Shown piece by piece: positions 12,632 through 24,639 of a stretch of 64,000 bases of DNA (its first letter is position 1; every line of letters begins with the position of its first letter). This DNA comes from Bos javanicus (Eukaryota > Chordata > Mammalia > Artiodactyla > Bovidae): assembly GCF_032452875.1 (NCBI RefSeq), contig NC_083882.1, positions 35,394,001 to 35,458,000 of the forward strand, given 5' to 3'. A program made the translations under genes and the position numbers. The notes below the pieces were generated by a model. It was given only the letters and a program-made list of their open reading frames with translations. It was not told the DNA's origin and did no database searches.

Positions 12632-13428
12632 TCAGTTCAGTTCAGTTCAGTCACTCAGTCGTGTCCGACTCTTTGCGACCCCATGAATCGCAGCACGCCA
12701 GGCCTCCCTGTCCATCACCAACTCCCGGAGTTCACTCAGACTCACATCCATCGAGTCAGTGATGCCATCCAGCCATCTCATCCTCTGTTGTCCCCTTCTC
12801 CTCCTGTCCCCAATCCCTCCCAGCATCAGAGTCTTTTCCAATGAATCAGCTCTTCGCATGAGGTGGCCAAAGTACTGGAGTTTCAGCTTCAGCATCATTC
12901 CCTCCGAAGAAATCCCAGGGCTGATCTCCTTCAGAATGGACTGGTTGGATCTCCTTGCAGTCCAAGGGACTCTCAAGAGTCTTCTCCAACACCACACTTC
13001 AAAAGCATCAATTCTTTGGTGCTCAGCTTTCTTCACAGTCCAACTCTCACATCCATACATGAACACTGGAAAAACCATAGCCTAGACTAGACAGACCTTT
13101 GTTGGCAAAGTAATGTCTCTGCTTTTCAATATACTATCTAGGTTGGTCATAACTTTTCTTCCAAGGAGTAAGTGTCTTTTAATTTCATGGCTGCAGTCAC
13201 CATCTGCAGTGATTTTGGAGCCCCAAAAAATAAAGTCTGACGCTGTTTCCACTGTTTCCCCATCTATTTCCCTTGAAGTGATGGGACCAAATGCTATGAT
13301 CTTCGTTTTCTGAATGTTGAGCTTTAAGCCAGCTTTTTCACTTTCCTCGTTCACCTTCATCAAGAGGCTTTTTATTTCCTCTTCACTTTCTGCCATAAGG
13401 GTGGTGTCATCTGCATATCTGAGGTTAT
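12632..13428 (-). mobile_element. BovB (RTE) LINE 3' end, antisense
   Basis: Begins with the TTCAG repeats that mark the BovB 3' tail in reverse. The minus strand encodes the C-terminal part of the BovB reverse transcriptase region (for example [45 protein letters not shown]), with the frame broken near 13082. It is 5'-truncated and not active. Confidence 0.9.
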
Positions 13429-13561
13429 TGAAAAATACTGAGTGTAGTTCTCTGTGCTGTATAAGTAGGTCTTGGTTGATTGTCTATCCTTTTTAAAAAT
13501 TATAGTCATTCTAGTAGGTGTGAAATGGTATCTCATTGTGGTTTTGATTTGCATTTGGGTA
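13429..13561 (-). mobile_element. L1 3' fragment, antisense
   Basis: 'ggtatctcattgtggttttgatttgcattt' type sequence near 13530-13556 is a hallmark of L1 read in reverse. Confidence 0.6.
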
Positions 13562-13668
13562 AACTCCAGGAGTTGGTGATGGACAGGGAGGCCTGGTGTG
13601 CTGCGATTCATGAGGTTGCAAAGAGTCAGACATGAGCGACTGAACTGAATGAACTGAACTGAACTGAA
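13562..13668 (+). mobile_element. BovB 3' end fragment, sense
   Basis: 'ctccaggagttggtgatgg' through repeated ACTGA units, the BovB 3' tail in sense orientation. Confidence 0.85.
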
Positions 13669-13718
13669 TGAGTAGTGGTGTTGAGCATCTTTTTATATGC
13701 TTATTAGCAATAAGCAGC

Positions 13719-13765
13719 CTTTTTTTTTTTTGGAATCTTAACCACTGGACCACCAGGGAAGTTCC
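13719..13765 (-). repeat. CHR SINE fragment
   Basis: T run followed by 'cttaaccactggaccacc' and 'agggaag', the terminal part only. Confidence 0.5.
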
Positions 13766-13827
13766 TAAGCTACCTTTCAGGTAGCTGAACTAAGCTACCT
13801 TTGGTCTAATATTTGAACAAATGTAAT

Positions 13828-14024
13828 GAAAAGACTCTGATGCTGGGAGGGATTGGGGACAGGAGGAGAAGGGGATGACGGAGGATGAGGTGGCTGGATG
13901 GCATCACTGACTTGATGGACGTGAGTCTGAGTGAACTCCGGGAGTTGGTGATGGAAAGGGAGGCCTGGCGTGCTGCGATTCATGGAGTCGCAAAGAGTCG
14001 GACACGACTGAGCGACTGAACTGA
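13828..14024 (+). mobile_element. BovB 3' end fragment, sense
   Basis: From 'aagactctgatgctggg' to 'gagcgactgaactgaat'. It is the inverse counterpart of 12641-12839. Confidence 0.9.
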
Positions 14025-14042
14025 ATGTATTTTTTAAATGCC

Positions 14043-14092
14043 TTTTATATATATTATATATGTATATAATATTATTATATATATATTATTTT
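14043..14092. repeat. AT-rich palindromic stretch
   Basis: About 50 bases almost wholly of A and T, with alternating TA runs able to form a hairpin. Confidence 0.7.
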
Positions 14093-15807
14093 ATCTGATC
14101 CTGACAACACTATATCTGTACTTTACATATGAGAAAACTAAGAAAAAGACAGATTAAGTAAATTATTTAGGAATACACAGTTAATAAGAAGGATTTATGA
14201 TATTTGAGCTTGGGTCTACTCAAAAAAAATGCAACTTCATTTTTTCTTCTTTGTTATCACTTGTTTTTATAAAACTAGTAATTTTCATGCATTACTTGAA
14301 AAAAATTACATATTTCAAAATGTAATTACATTACATTTCACAAAAACTTGTGAAAACAAGTTTTTGTTAGCCATAGAAATTGACAGTTTGGGAGAAAAAT
14401 TTCAGAAGTATTCACGTCATTTTCATTATTATTCCTTATTTGGGGGCTCTCAGTTGTATTTTTTCCTACCTTAAACCATGTTGGAAATGGAAGCATATAC
14501 CATAACAACACAAAAAGCTTACTGTTATTTGCTATGTTGGAATTGGGGTAATATCAGAGTATATTTAATGATTCATGTTAAATGAATGAACAATAAAGTA
14601 GTCCAAAGTTCACTAATTATCTTCACAAAGCAGTACTACTGTTGGGATTCTGGGTTAGATTGAAAACTGCTTTGTCAGTAAAGTGTCTTTGTACAGGACC
14701 TCTTGCTAATAACAGTATTTCCCTCTCTGTCCCCCTCCCAAACACACACAGTGATACACATATGCAGATACAGAAAGTTGCTCTGGGCGAATTCTCTGAT
14801 TGTGAATCTCCTATGTGTAGAATGCGCTAAGGGCTGAAGGTGATACAATGACTGCCAGTGCTTATTAGACTCCAGTGTAGCTGTTGCTTTTTGTCAAAAT
14901 GGAATAATTAAGCCCTTTATTAGTTGTTTATAATCCTTGGGCAAAGCATAATTGTAAGTGTGGTATAGAGGTTAAAGAATACAAGATCCAGGCTAAGGCC
15001 ATACATCTTTAAACTTGTGGAGAACCTTGGGAAGACTGTTAACTTTTCTCCATGACTTCACTGGTTTCTTATGTCCAGGTTATGGCTCCAGTTTCATCTT
15101 TTCCCTCATTCCACTATTAAAAATACTATCCCCTATCTAAATCACTCTCTATCATGCTACTTTCCCCCCCCACTTTATTTACTATCTAAACTTCTTTTCA
15201 TTTGTTTAAACAAAGCCACTTATTTCCAGAATTGTCATTCTAATTCAGGTTATTGCTAATTTTTTCCTATACCGGTTCAGTTGTTTGTTAATTGGTTTCC
15301 TGGTTTCTGTTTTTGTTTTTCTTACATCTGTTTTTTGCAGAGCAAATAGAGATCTTTGAACAATGCAAATCAGATCACGTGAATGTCTGTGCATAAAACA
15401 TACCTTCAGCTTCTTAATCTAATAATTGAGTATACTGGTTTTCCCCTCCTTGGAGGTATATTAAGTTTGACTATAAAAGTTCATATTGGTAGATGGAAAT
15501 TTTAGGTTTTTTTTTTTTTTTTAGAGAGGATTTTTAGGTGGAGAGAAATTGAGCTTGATGGTTTAACTTATTCTTAATTTTTACTTAAAAAATTTCACTA
15601 AAAATCTACAGAGTAAAATTAAGTTAGGTTGAAATGAAGAAGTTTGATTGTGGCATACCCTAAACCTAGAAATATAACTCTACACATTTAACATATTTAA
15701 ATTTGGAGAAAAATGATTAAACTGTACCAGAGAAATTATTATCGAAACCTCCCTGGTTTCTTTAGGAACAGGCTCTGTAGATAACTATATTGATTTGACC
15801 TAAACTC
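14093..15807. other. intron 1, mostly unremarkable
   Basis: A minus-strand MIR-like core ('atgagaaaactaagaaaaag') lies around 14093-14222. The remainder is AT-rich, with a T run at about 15509-15524. No gene recognised. Confidence 0.4.
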
Positions 15808-15810
15808 CAC

Positions 15811-15875
15811 CATCTATGGGGTCGCACAGAGTCGGACACGACTGAAGCGACTTAGCAGCAGCAGCAGTAGCAGCC
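15811..15875 (+). repeat. BOV-A2 SINE, 3' end only
   Basis: Last 65 bases of the element: 'ggggtcgcacagagtcgg', 'acacgactgaagcgactta' and an AGC tail. Confidence 0.85.
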
Positions 15876-16095
15876 ACCAATGTCAGTAAAAACTGAAGCC
15901 ATTTCTTTCAAGTAGTTTAATCTACATTCCTCTGCAACCCCATTAGATTAATTCTCTGGTATATTTTTATCCTATTGGGCTTCACTCAAATTTGTTTGAC
16001 TGATGACCTGCTTCACTTATAGAAAGTTCTTGGTCATTTTCTCTTCAAATATTTGTTCTGTTCAGTCTCTCCTCGCCTGGGACTCCAATTACATG

Positions 16096-16431
16096 CACAG
16101 TGAAAGTTACTCAGTTGTGTCCAACTCTTTGCGACTCCATGGACTGTAGTCTGCCAGGCTCACCTGTCCATGGAATTCTCCAGGCAAGAATACTGGAGAA
16201 GAGAACTGGGTAGCCATTCCCTTCTCCAGGGGATCTTCCCAACCCAAGGATTGAGCCCAGGTCTCCTGCATTGCAGGGGGATTCTTTACCGTTTGAGCTA
16301 CCAGGAAAACCCAAGAATACTGGAGTGGGTAGCCGTTCCTGTCTCCAGGAGATCTTCGCAACCCAGGGATCGAACCCAGGTCTCCTGCATTACAGGTGGA
16401 TTCTTTACTAGCTGAGGTACCAGGGAACCCC
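16096..16431 (-). repeat. Bov-tA SINE with internal tandem duplication
   Basis: On the minus strand the tRNA-related portion appears twice, at 16313-16431 and 16186-16312, before the rest of the body. A single 11-bp duplication, CCAATTACATG, flanks the whole (16085-16095 and 16432-16442), so it entered as one unit or was duplicated after insertion. Confidence 0.85.
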
Positions 16432-16442
16432 CCAATTACATG

Positions 16443-17850
16443 TATGTTAGACCATTTGAAATTGTCCGGTAGAATTCCAGCATTCTATTTTACTTCTCCT
16501 CCTTTTTTCTCTTTTAGTTGGAATATTTTCTATTGATTTGTCTTTGAGTTTGCCAGTCTTCTTTGTTGTTAAGTCCATGTAATTAATTCTTCATTTCTGA
16601 TACATTTTTATTTCCTAATATATTTTTTGGGTTCTTCCTTTAAAAAAAAAAAAGTGTATTACTCTGCTGAAATTTTCCCCTGCTTCATGTGTATCATCTA
16701 TCTTTTCTGCTAAATTTAGCATTTTCATCCAGATTACTTTAAAAGTTCTCATTTGACAATTTCAACATTTGGGCCTATCTGTGTCTGCTTATTTTGACTG
16801 CCTCTTGCATGGGCCACATTTTCTTGTTTGTCTTGTAATCTTTGATTACATGCCAGACAGCTTGTCTAAATTTGGATCCTGAAATTTATTTATTACTTAC
16901 TTAATATTTACCTTCAAAATACTCTTTATTTTGTCAGGCCACTAAATTGATAGTCTGATTTATAAGTCAGAGGGGTCTGTGCTTTGTTGCAGCTTTTAAT
17001 TTGATTCGGTTCACTACTGCATTGAAATAGTTTGGGGCAGAATCATAACTTTCTCTTGAGTAGAATTTGAGATCTGAGCATTGTCTTGATTCCAGAGATT
17101 GGTTTTGTAGCCTTGCTGCCAGCTGTTTAGGTTGCTGGGAGTCTCTGTTGTCTAGTCCTGCTTTCTGTGTCTCATTGGATCTCTGCTTTGTTTCCGTTAT
17201 CCCAGCTTCTGGAGGGCAGCTGTCTTAGAGTGTGCAAAAGTCTAGGATGCCTTGGAGGGCTTTTTCTTAGCTCTCTGCCATGTCCAGAGCCATCGGTAGC
17301 TGGAAACTTGGAGAGCTCTGATAGGTTTCTCCCTGCTCACCTCCCCAGTCCTTTTTGGCAAGTGGCTGCCTTGTACTTTACGGAGGCCCACACACCTCAC
17401 CAGGGGATCTCTTTCAGCTTTTCTGTCCTGCTCCCAGCTTTTCAGTGTGCTACCTATGCATTTAGTAAAGCCCCATGGGAAAGAGTTGATGAGTGGGTAT
17501 AGACTTGTTCCATGTCTGGGGTTCCATGTAATTCTTTATCTAGTATTTTAGACCACTCTGCCTTGCCTCTATCACTCCTCTGAATTCTAAACTGTCATGC
17601 TGGCCTCCATGTGATTGTTAGAAGTCTGGCTTATTTCACTTTAATCCTGTCTACAGTGCATTCTTCTCTCCCTGCTGTGTTAGGGTTGGGAGTAGTGATG
17701 GGCCTAATTTGAAGGGTTTATCACTTTCTGGAATTTAATTCATTTGGTTTTTTAATGTTCTCTACTCTCTGATGTCTTAAAACTATTTTTTTTAAAGCAT
17801 TTTTGGCTTGATTTTCATTGTTAGGGTGAGAGTGACAGTCTCTTGCCACT
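16443..17850 (-). mobile_element. probable old L1 5' region, antisense
   Basis: T-rich sequence with phrases typical of L1 5' UTR/ORF1 in reverse ('ttctattgatttgtctttgag', 'ttcttcatttctgata'). The preceding 15960-16085 probably belongs to it too. Highly diverged; the assignment rests on pattern only. Confidence 0.45.
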
Positions 17851-17948
17851 TTGTGTATTCTAGTAAGAGAAAATTTATATTACGTATTTATGACATTCAT
17901 TTTAAAATAGTAAAGCTTGAAATATCTAAAACTCTACCAAGGTTTAGA

Positions 17949-18094
17949 TGAAAGTGAAAGTGTTAGTCGCTCATCACGTCTGACTCTTTATGACCCCATG
18001 AACTGTAGCTCACCAGGCTCCTCTGTCCATGGGATTCTCCAGGCAAGAATACTGGGTTGGGTTTCCACAGGCAGGTTCTTTACCATCTGAGTCT
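17949..18094 (-). repeat. Bov-tA SINE, partial
   Basis: BovA body ('gtgaaagtgttagtcgctc' to 'caagaatactgggttggg') and a short remnant of the tRNA head ('ttctttaccatctgag'). Confidence 0.8.
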
Positions 18095-18439
18095 ACTTTC
18101 TATCATTGGCTCTTCCCAGTCCTCCATTTTCAGGTATTCTCTTAGTAATTCCTTACCTCTGTCACCTCAGTCTGCTAAGGTAACTCTTCCTTTCCAAGTC
18201 AGACCCATGCATCTGTTGCTTCTGATTCTCTTATTCATCTGCACCCAGTGTCTGAGCTAGTACTAATATTTATCTTCTATCTCTTGTGCCTTTCAGTCTT
18301 TGTGCCCTGAATCCTCTTCAACCTACCACATGTTGAAATTGCTTCCCATTTTCAACAGCCATTCCTGATACCTCCTCCTATCTATCTAGTTCCCTTTACT
18401 GTCAAAGAATATGCCCTTTTTACATGTAATTCCTTGCTT
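18095..18439. other. intron 1, nothing recognised
   Basis: Pyrimidine-rich non-coding DNA without a supportable feature. Confidence 0.35.
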
Positions 18440-18479
18440 TTTCAGTTTTCATACCTGTCTAAATCACTAATGAGAGTCT

Positions 18480-18655
18480 GAGAGTGGGAAATTAGGAGTG
18501 ACTGCTAATGGGTAAGAGTTATACTGGGGGGTGATGAGAATGTACTGAAGTCTGATAGTGATGATGGTCACACAACTCTGAATATATCAAAAATAACTAT
18601 GGATGAATTTTATAAGTTAATTACATATCAGTAAAGTTGTTAAGATAATCCCAAA
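18480..18655 (+). mobile_element. L1 3' fragment, sense
   Basis: 'gactgctaatgggta', 'ggtgatgagaatgt' and 'ggtcacacaactctgaatat' match the L1 3' end pattern also seen at 42570-42720. Confidence 0.55.
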
Positions 18656-19304
18656 TGAGGTTTTAAATCTAGTTTTTTCAGTCCTCATTCTGTATCAGTC
18701 TCTGTAGCTTCTCCATTTTAGGACATCCTGTTCCCTTAGTTTTCTGTTACCAGTCTTTACACCTATCTGTTATTTTCTTTTGACCTTTTGTTTCCTGTTT
18801 AAGTATTTGTGGCCCTCATGATTTCTCTTTTTCTCTCTTCACCCTGAACATTATCTCCATGCAGTCTCAATTACTTTCATGACTTCAGGCCTTTAGTTTT
18901 ACATAGATAACAGCTAAAGGTCATCTCTAAATTGCTCTGTTGAGCCCAAGGCCAGTATTTTAAGTCAGCAAGCAGACATGAACTGTACATCCCACATGTA
19001 CTTAAAATAATAATGTGTTTCAGTCTGTCTAAAAAGCATGTGGCTCTGAAGAACAGTTCTGAAAATATGTACACATGATTTTCTTCCCTCAGAGAAAGAA
19101 ATTCATGGTTGTTATTTGCCACATTTGAGATGATTTCTAAGTACTTTAAATGAAAACAAATGCAACAAGAGTGGATTAAAAATCTGTTGTGTCTCTTAGG
19201 TTAAAATGTTTGTTTTGAGTATATTTTTGTGTACTCTTGAGTATGTTACAGAATACCGAAGACACTCCCCAGTGAAGAACTGCTTCTTGCTTGTCCCAAG
19301 ACTG
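18656..19304. other. intron 1, nothing recognised
   Basis: Non-coding, no named element seen. Confidence 0.35.
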
Positions 19305-19915
19305 TTCTAGGTGCTTAGGGATATGAATGTGAATCCAGAAGTTAAATTCCAGCTTCATGAAATTTGTAGTCTAGTGGGGAAACATATATAATAAAATAAG
19401 TAACATATGCAATATATAGGATGGTACTATGTGCTAAGAAGAAAATAAGTAAACTGCATAGGCAGTTGAGTTAGAGAACATTGGGTTATAACTAGGTTAT
19501 CAGGGAAGACTTTAATCATATGTTACCTTCTCGATGGAAGACTTGAAGGAGGTGAAGAGGGAGCCATTCAGCTCTCCAGGGGAAAAACAGTCCAGTCAGA
19601 GGAAGCAAAAGAGCAAAAGCTCTGAGTGAGAGGCATATGTGTTTGAGGAACAAGGAGACCAGTGTGACAGTAGCAGAGAGGTGAGTTTTAGGAGAGAAGA
19701 AATAGGGTGACTAGTTTTAGAGTGCCTAGAGGACTTTTACAAAGATTTTATCTTTTCTCTGAGTGAGACAGAAACAACTGCAAGTTCTCAGCATAGGGGT
19801 GAGATGACCTTTTTCAGTATCATTCTGGGTGCTGTGTTGAGAATAGTGTGAAGGGTGATGCAGACAGATTGGGAGGCTATTTTGGTCTAGGATGGTAGCA
19901 AGAATACAATGAAGA
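19305..19915 (+). repeat. ancient mammalian-wide repeat, family not assigned
   Basis: Reads like a well-known old interspersed repeat: 'gaagacttgaaggaggtgaag', 'tctgagtgagaggcata' and 'ttctgggtgctgtgttgaga' in order, then 'gggaggctattttggtc'. I recognise the pattern but cannot name the family with certainty. Confidence 0.5.
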
Positions 19916-20870
19916 AATGCCTAAATTCAGAAATATTTGAAAGTATAGCCTCTAAGATTTTATACACATATCCATAACTATTTCATAGAGCCACCACCAA
20001 ACATTACTGCCTTCCTGACATGCTATAATTGAATTAAGATTTTGTAGTTTAATTCAAATAAGAAGCAAAATAAATATACTGGACATGCATACAATGGTGA
20101 GTGTATACAGTCATCCCTCTCACTGATAGGAATATCTTACTATGTGTTTTTAAATGCAGTTAATATTTTTTAAGTGCATTGATCATGTTATGTGCAGTGC
20201 CTATGAAGTGATTCACAGATGGTGAAAATTTGAGAAACCGTATTTTATAGTTTGTTGTTTTCTTTTATCCCTTAACACTTTCCCCATATCCCTTAATGAC
20301 TTAGAGCAGTATCCTTAAGTTAGCCTAATAGATTGGCAAATGAAAAAGGATAATATAGCTGTTACTTGTATTTTTTTTTTCTATGGCATCACTAAAAAGG
20401 CGAACTTCTTGTGTTCACATAATTTGCTGTGTGGGGGTAAGGAAAAAAACTCACATGCAATTCATAATGCAGATGTTCTTTATTTTTCACATACCACGTA
20501 TAATATAGAAAAGAAAGTTCAGTTTTTTAAATATGTGGGAAGTGGATTCTTTTTTATTGTGAAATAACAGAAAAAAGTTCACAAATCGTGTATGATTGTT
20601 TAACAAATAGTAATTGTAAAACAAACTCTTGTTTAACCAGTTGTGACTTTACAGACTAAAATACTGCTGATATTCTGGAAGTCCCCAGTGTTGTTCTGCC
20701 TTATAAATCTCTCCCTCCCTCCATGAGCAGCCACTATTCTAACTTTTGATAATCTTTTCCTTTTCTTTGAGGTTACACTGCTACGTAAGCATTCTTAAAC
20801 ACTAGACAGTGTAGTTTTTCATGTTTTTGAACTTTATACGGATGAAATTTTCGTATTTTTGTCTCTCCCT
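19916..20870. other. intron 1, nothing recognised
   Basis: AT-rich intron. No open frame with recognisable protein and no named repeat. Confidence 0.4.
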
Positions 20871-20871
20871 T

Positions 20872-21074
20872 TGCCTCTCTGGTGGCTCAGATGGTAAACA
20901 ATCAGGCCTGCAATACAGGAGACCTGGGTTCAATCCCTGGGTTGGGAAGATCCTCTGGAAAAGGGAATGGCAATGCACTCCAGTATTCTTGCCTGGGATA
21001 TCCCATGAACAGAGGAGCCTGGTGGGCTCAAAGAGTTAATTAAGAGATGACTGAGCGACTAACACTTTCACTTT
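20872..21074 (+). repeat. Bov-tA SINE
   Basis: Head 'cctctctggtggctcagatgg', B-box block 'gggttcaatccctggg', and body ending in 'gactgagcgactaacac'. A small deletion removed part of the 3' body. Confidence 0.9.
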
Positions 21075-21310
21075 GTTTAACATTATTTTTCTAAGTTTTA
21101 TCTTTTTTTTTTTTTTTCAAGAGTTTGTTCTGAGGCCAGCTATACTGTCACTCTCGCAGAACTCCTTCCCTCACACTTTTTATAGACTCTTGTGACATTG
21201 GCTACACTTGCCTTGGGTTTAATTCTATTGCTCCTTGAAGATAGGGACTGTATTTCTCATGTGCCTCTTCATATTATATCCATTGCATCTTGTACAATGC
21301 GTTGCAATGG

Positions 21311-21546
21311 TGGTGGTGAAGTCGCTAAGTCCTGTCCAACTCTTGCAATCCCATGAACTGTAGCCCACCAGGCTCTTCTCTTAATGGGATTTCCCAACTA
21401 GAGTACTGGAGTGGATTGCCATTTCCTTTTCAAGGGAATCTTCCCTACCTAGGGATCGAACCCAGATCTCTCTCCTACATTGCAGGTAACCTCCTGCTTT
21501 ACAGGCAGATTCTTTACCAACTGATTCTGAGCCACCACAGAAGCCC
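21311..21546 (-). repeat. Bov-tA SINE with a small internal insertion
   Basis: BovA body then reverse tRNA head ending 'gccaccacagaagccc'. About 25 extra bases near 21488-21512 partly repeat the head. Confidence 0.85.
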
Positions 21547-21746
21547 ATGTCTATTTTTTTATAGTTCTAATTCATTCTTTGGCACTGATGTACAGAATTC
21601 CGTTGAATGAATTACAATATAAAGAAAAGTAAATGTTTGGTCTTTGTCCCTAGTTCCTGTCATGCAACTCCTAAAACTCTTGGAATCTCCAGACCATTTT
21701 CTTTTGTATACTAATAAGATGACTATTGTCTGGGATCCCTGGATAG

Positions 21747-21920
21747 TTTCTGAATGAGGGCTAGTTGCCAGGAAGACCAAGGTGTGACTGCTGGGTTGGA
21801 ACTTCCAGCTCCACCCTCTGACCTCTGGGGAAGGGACTCTCCACAGCTGGAAATTGAACTAATCAACAGCCAGTGATTTAATGAACCATGCCTATGTAAT
21901 AAAATCTCTGTAAAAGCTCT
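21747..21920 (+). repeat. ancient LTR-like repeat, left part
   Basis: Together with 24112-24605 it forms one old interspersed repeat ('catgcctatgtaataaaatc' here; 'cttccattggctgttcctga', 'aataaactggtaatgg' and 'gggaacccctgattt' on the right). The poly(A)-like AATAAA and overall form suggest an LTR. Family not assigned. It is split by the BovB insertion. Confidence 0.5.
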
Positions 21921-24102
21921 ATACAGTCAGCAAAAACAAGACCAGGAGCTGACTATGGCTCAGATCATGAACTCCTTATTGCAAAATTCAATTCTTTAAA
22001 TTGAAGAAAATAGGGGGAAACACTAGACTATTCAGGTAAGACCTAAATCAAAACCCTTACCATTATACAGTGGGAGTGACAAATAGATTCAAGGGATTAG
22101 ATCTGATAGACAGAGTGCCTGAAGAACTGTGGACGGAAATTCATGACATTGTACAGGAGGCAGTGATCAAGACTATCCCCAAGAAAAAGAAATGTACAAG
22201 GGCAAAATGGTTGACTAAAGAGGCCTTACAAATAGCTGAGAAAAGAAGAGAAGCTAAAGGAAAAGGAGAAAAAGAAAGAAATATCCATCTGAAGGCAGAG
22301 TTCCAAAGAATAGCAAGGAGAGATAAGAAAGCCTTCCTAAATGATCAGTGCAAAGAAATAGAGGAAAACCATAGAATGGAAAGATCAGAGATCTCTTCAA
22401 GAAAATTAGAAATACCAAGGGAACACTTCATGCAAAGATGGGCACAATAAAGGACAGAAATAGTATGGACCTAACAGAAGCAGAAGATATTAAGAAGAGG
22501 TGGCAAGAATGCACAGAACTATACAAAAAAGATCTTTATGACCAGGTAACCATGATGGTGTGATCACTCACCTAGAGCCAGACACCTGGAGTTCAAAGTC
22601 AAGTGGGCCTTAGGAAGCATCACTATGAATAAAGCTAGTGGAGGTGATGGAATTCCAGCTGAGCTGTTTCAAATCTTAAAAGGTAATGCTGTGAAAGTGC
22701 TGCACTCAACATGCTAGCAACTTTGGAAAATTCAGCAGTGGCCATAGAACTGGAAAAGGTCAGTTTTCATTCCAATCCCAAAGAAAGGCAATGCCAAAGA
22801 ATGTTCAAACTACCACACAATTGCACTCATTTCACATACTAGCAAAGTAATGCTCAAAATTCTCCAAGCGAGGCTTCAACAGTATGTGAACCATGAACTT
22901 CCATATGTTCAAGCTGGATTTAGAAAAGGCAGAGGAACCAGAGATCAAATTGCCAACATCCTTTGGATCATTGAAAAAGCAAGAGAGTTCCAGAAAAACA
23001 TCTTCCGTTTTATTGACTGTGTCAAAGCCTTTGACTGTGTGGATCACAACAAACTGTGGAAAATTGTGAAAGAGATGGGAATACCAGACCACCTTACCTG
23101 CCTCCTGAGAAATCTGTATGCAAGTCAAGAAGCAACAGTTAGAACCAGACATGGAACAGCAGACAGGTTCCACATTGGGAAAGGAGTATGTCAAGGCTGT
23201 ATATTGTCACCCTGATTATTTAACTAATATGCAGAGTACATCATGAGAAATGCTGGGCTGGAAGAAGCACAAGCTGGAATCAAGATTGCCAGGAGAAATA
23301 TCAATAACCTCAGAGATGCAGATGACACCACCCTATGGCAGAAAGTGAAGAGGAACTAAAGAGCCCCTTGATGAAAGTGAGAAGAGGAGAGTGAAAAAGC
23401 TGGCTTAAAACTCAACATTCAAAAAACTAAGATCATGGCATCCGGTCCCATCACTTCATGGCAAATAGATGGGGAAGCAGTGGACAGAGTGTCAGAGTGT
23501 TTTCTTGGGCTCCAAAATCACTGCAGATGGTGACTGCAGCCATGAAATTAAAAGATGCTTGCTCCTTTGAGGAAAAGCTATGACCAACCTAGATAGCATA
23601 TTAAAAAGCAGAGACATTACTTTGCCAACAAAGGTCTTGTCTAGTCAAGGCTATGGATTTTTCCAGTAGTCATGTATGGATGTGAGAGTTGAACTATAAA
23701 GAAAGCTGAGCGCTGAAGAATTGATGCTTTTGAACAGTGGTGTTGGAGAAGACTCCTGAGAGTCCCTTGGACCCTTGGACTGCAAGGAGATCCAAGCAGT
23801 CAATCCTAAAAGAAATCAGTCCTGAATATTCATTGGAAGGACTGATGCTGGAGCTGAAACTCCAATACTTTGGCCACCTGATGCAAAGAACCAACTCGTT
23901 GGAAAAGACCCTGATGCTGGGAAAGATTGAATGCAAAAGGAGAAGGGGATGACAGAGGATGAGATGTTGGATGGCATCACCGACTCTATGGCCATGAATT
24001 TGAGCAAGCTCTGGGAGTTGGTGATGGACTGGGAAGCCTGGTGTGCTGCAGTCCATGGGGTCGCAAAGAGTCGGACATGACTGAGTGACTTGCACTGAAC
24101 TA
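21921..24102 (+). mobile_element. BovB (RTE) LINE, 5'-truncated, with 9-bp TSD
   Basis: A 2.2-kb piece of the roughly 3-kb BovB non-LTR retrotransposon. A first frame (22070-22450) is the region between the endonuclease and RT. A second (22850-23215) is the reverse transcriptase, with YVQAGFRKGRGTRDQIANIL and a core ending IGKGVCQGCILSP. Several stops and frameshifts separate these and a third piece near 23737-23952, so it is dead. The 3' end has the usual 'cggacatgactgagtgac' tail. AAAAGCTCT at 21912-21920 is repeated at 24103-24111, proving one insertion event into an older repeat. Confidence 0.95.
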
Positions 24103-24111
24103 AAAAGCTCT

Positions 24112-24605
24112 TAAAATGATGGGGCTCAGGGAGCTTCCACGTTAGTGAGCACACTGAGGTGCTCAGGGGATGGTACCTCCAGAGAAGCCATGGAACCTTC
24201 AAACACTTCCCTACCCCCAACTTTGTCCTATACATTTCTTCCATTGGCTGTTCCTGAATAGTTTACTCCGTAATAAACTGGTAATGGTAATAAGTAAGCT
24301 GTTTTCCTGTGTTCTGTGAACCTTACTAGCAATTTATCAAACCTGAGGTGGGATCCTGGGAACCCCTGATTTGAACCTAGGCTAAACAATAACGTGGGTA
24401 ACCTCGGAATCCAGTACTTGAAACTGAGTTCTGCAGTGAGAGCAATCATTGTAGAACTACTGTGCCTGTAAACCTGTGGATTCTGACATTAACTCTGGGT
24501 AGGCGGTGTCTGAATTGAATTGTAGAACAGCCAGTTGGTATATGGAGAGTTGGAGAACTCTTCAGAGTGGGAAAAAACCCCACATATTTGGTGTTCGGAG
24601 TGATG
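24112..24605 (+). repeat. ancient LTR-like repeat, right part
   Basis: Continuation of the repeat at 21747-21920 beyond the BovB insertion, ending near 'cccacatatttggtg'. Family not assigned. Confidence 0.5.
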
Positions 24606-24639
24606 TGAGTAGAAACAGACCGTGAACATATTCTCTTTC

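Noticed and set aside
22850..23215. Reverse transcriptase ORF as a possible active element
   Set aside because: Flanking frames carry stops and shifts and the element is 5'-truncated. It is a dead BovB copy.
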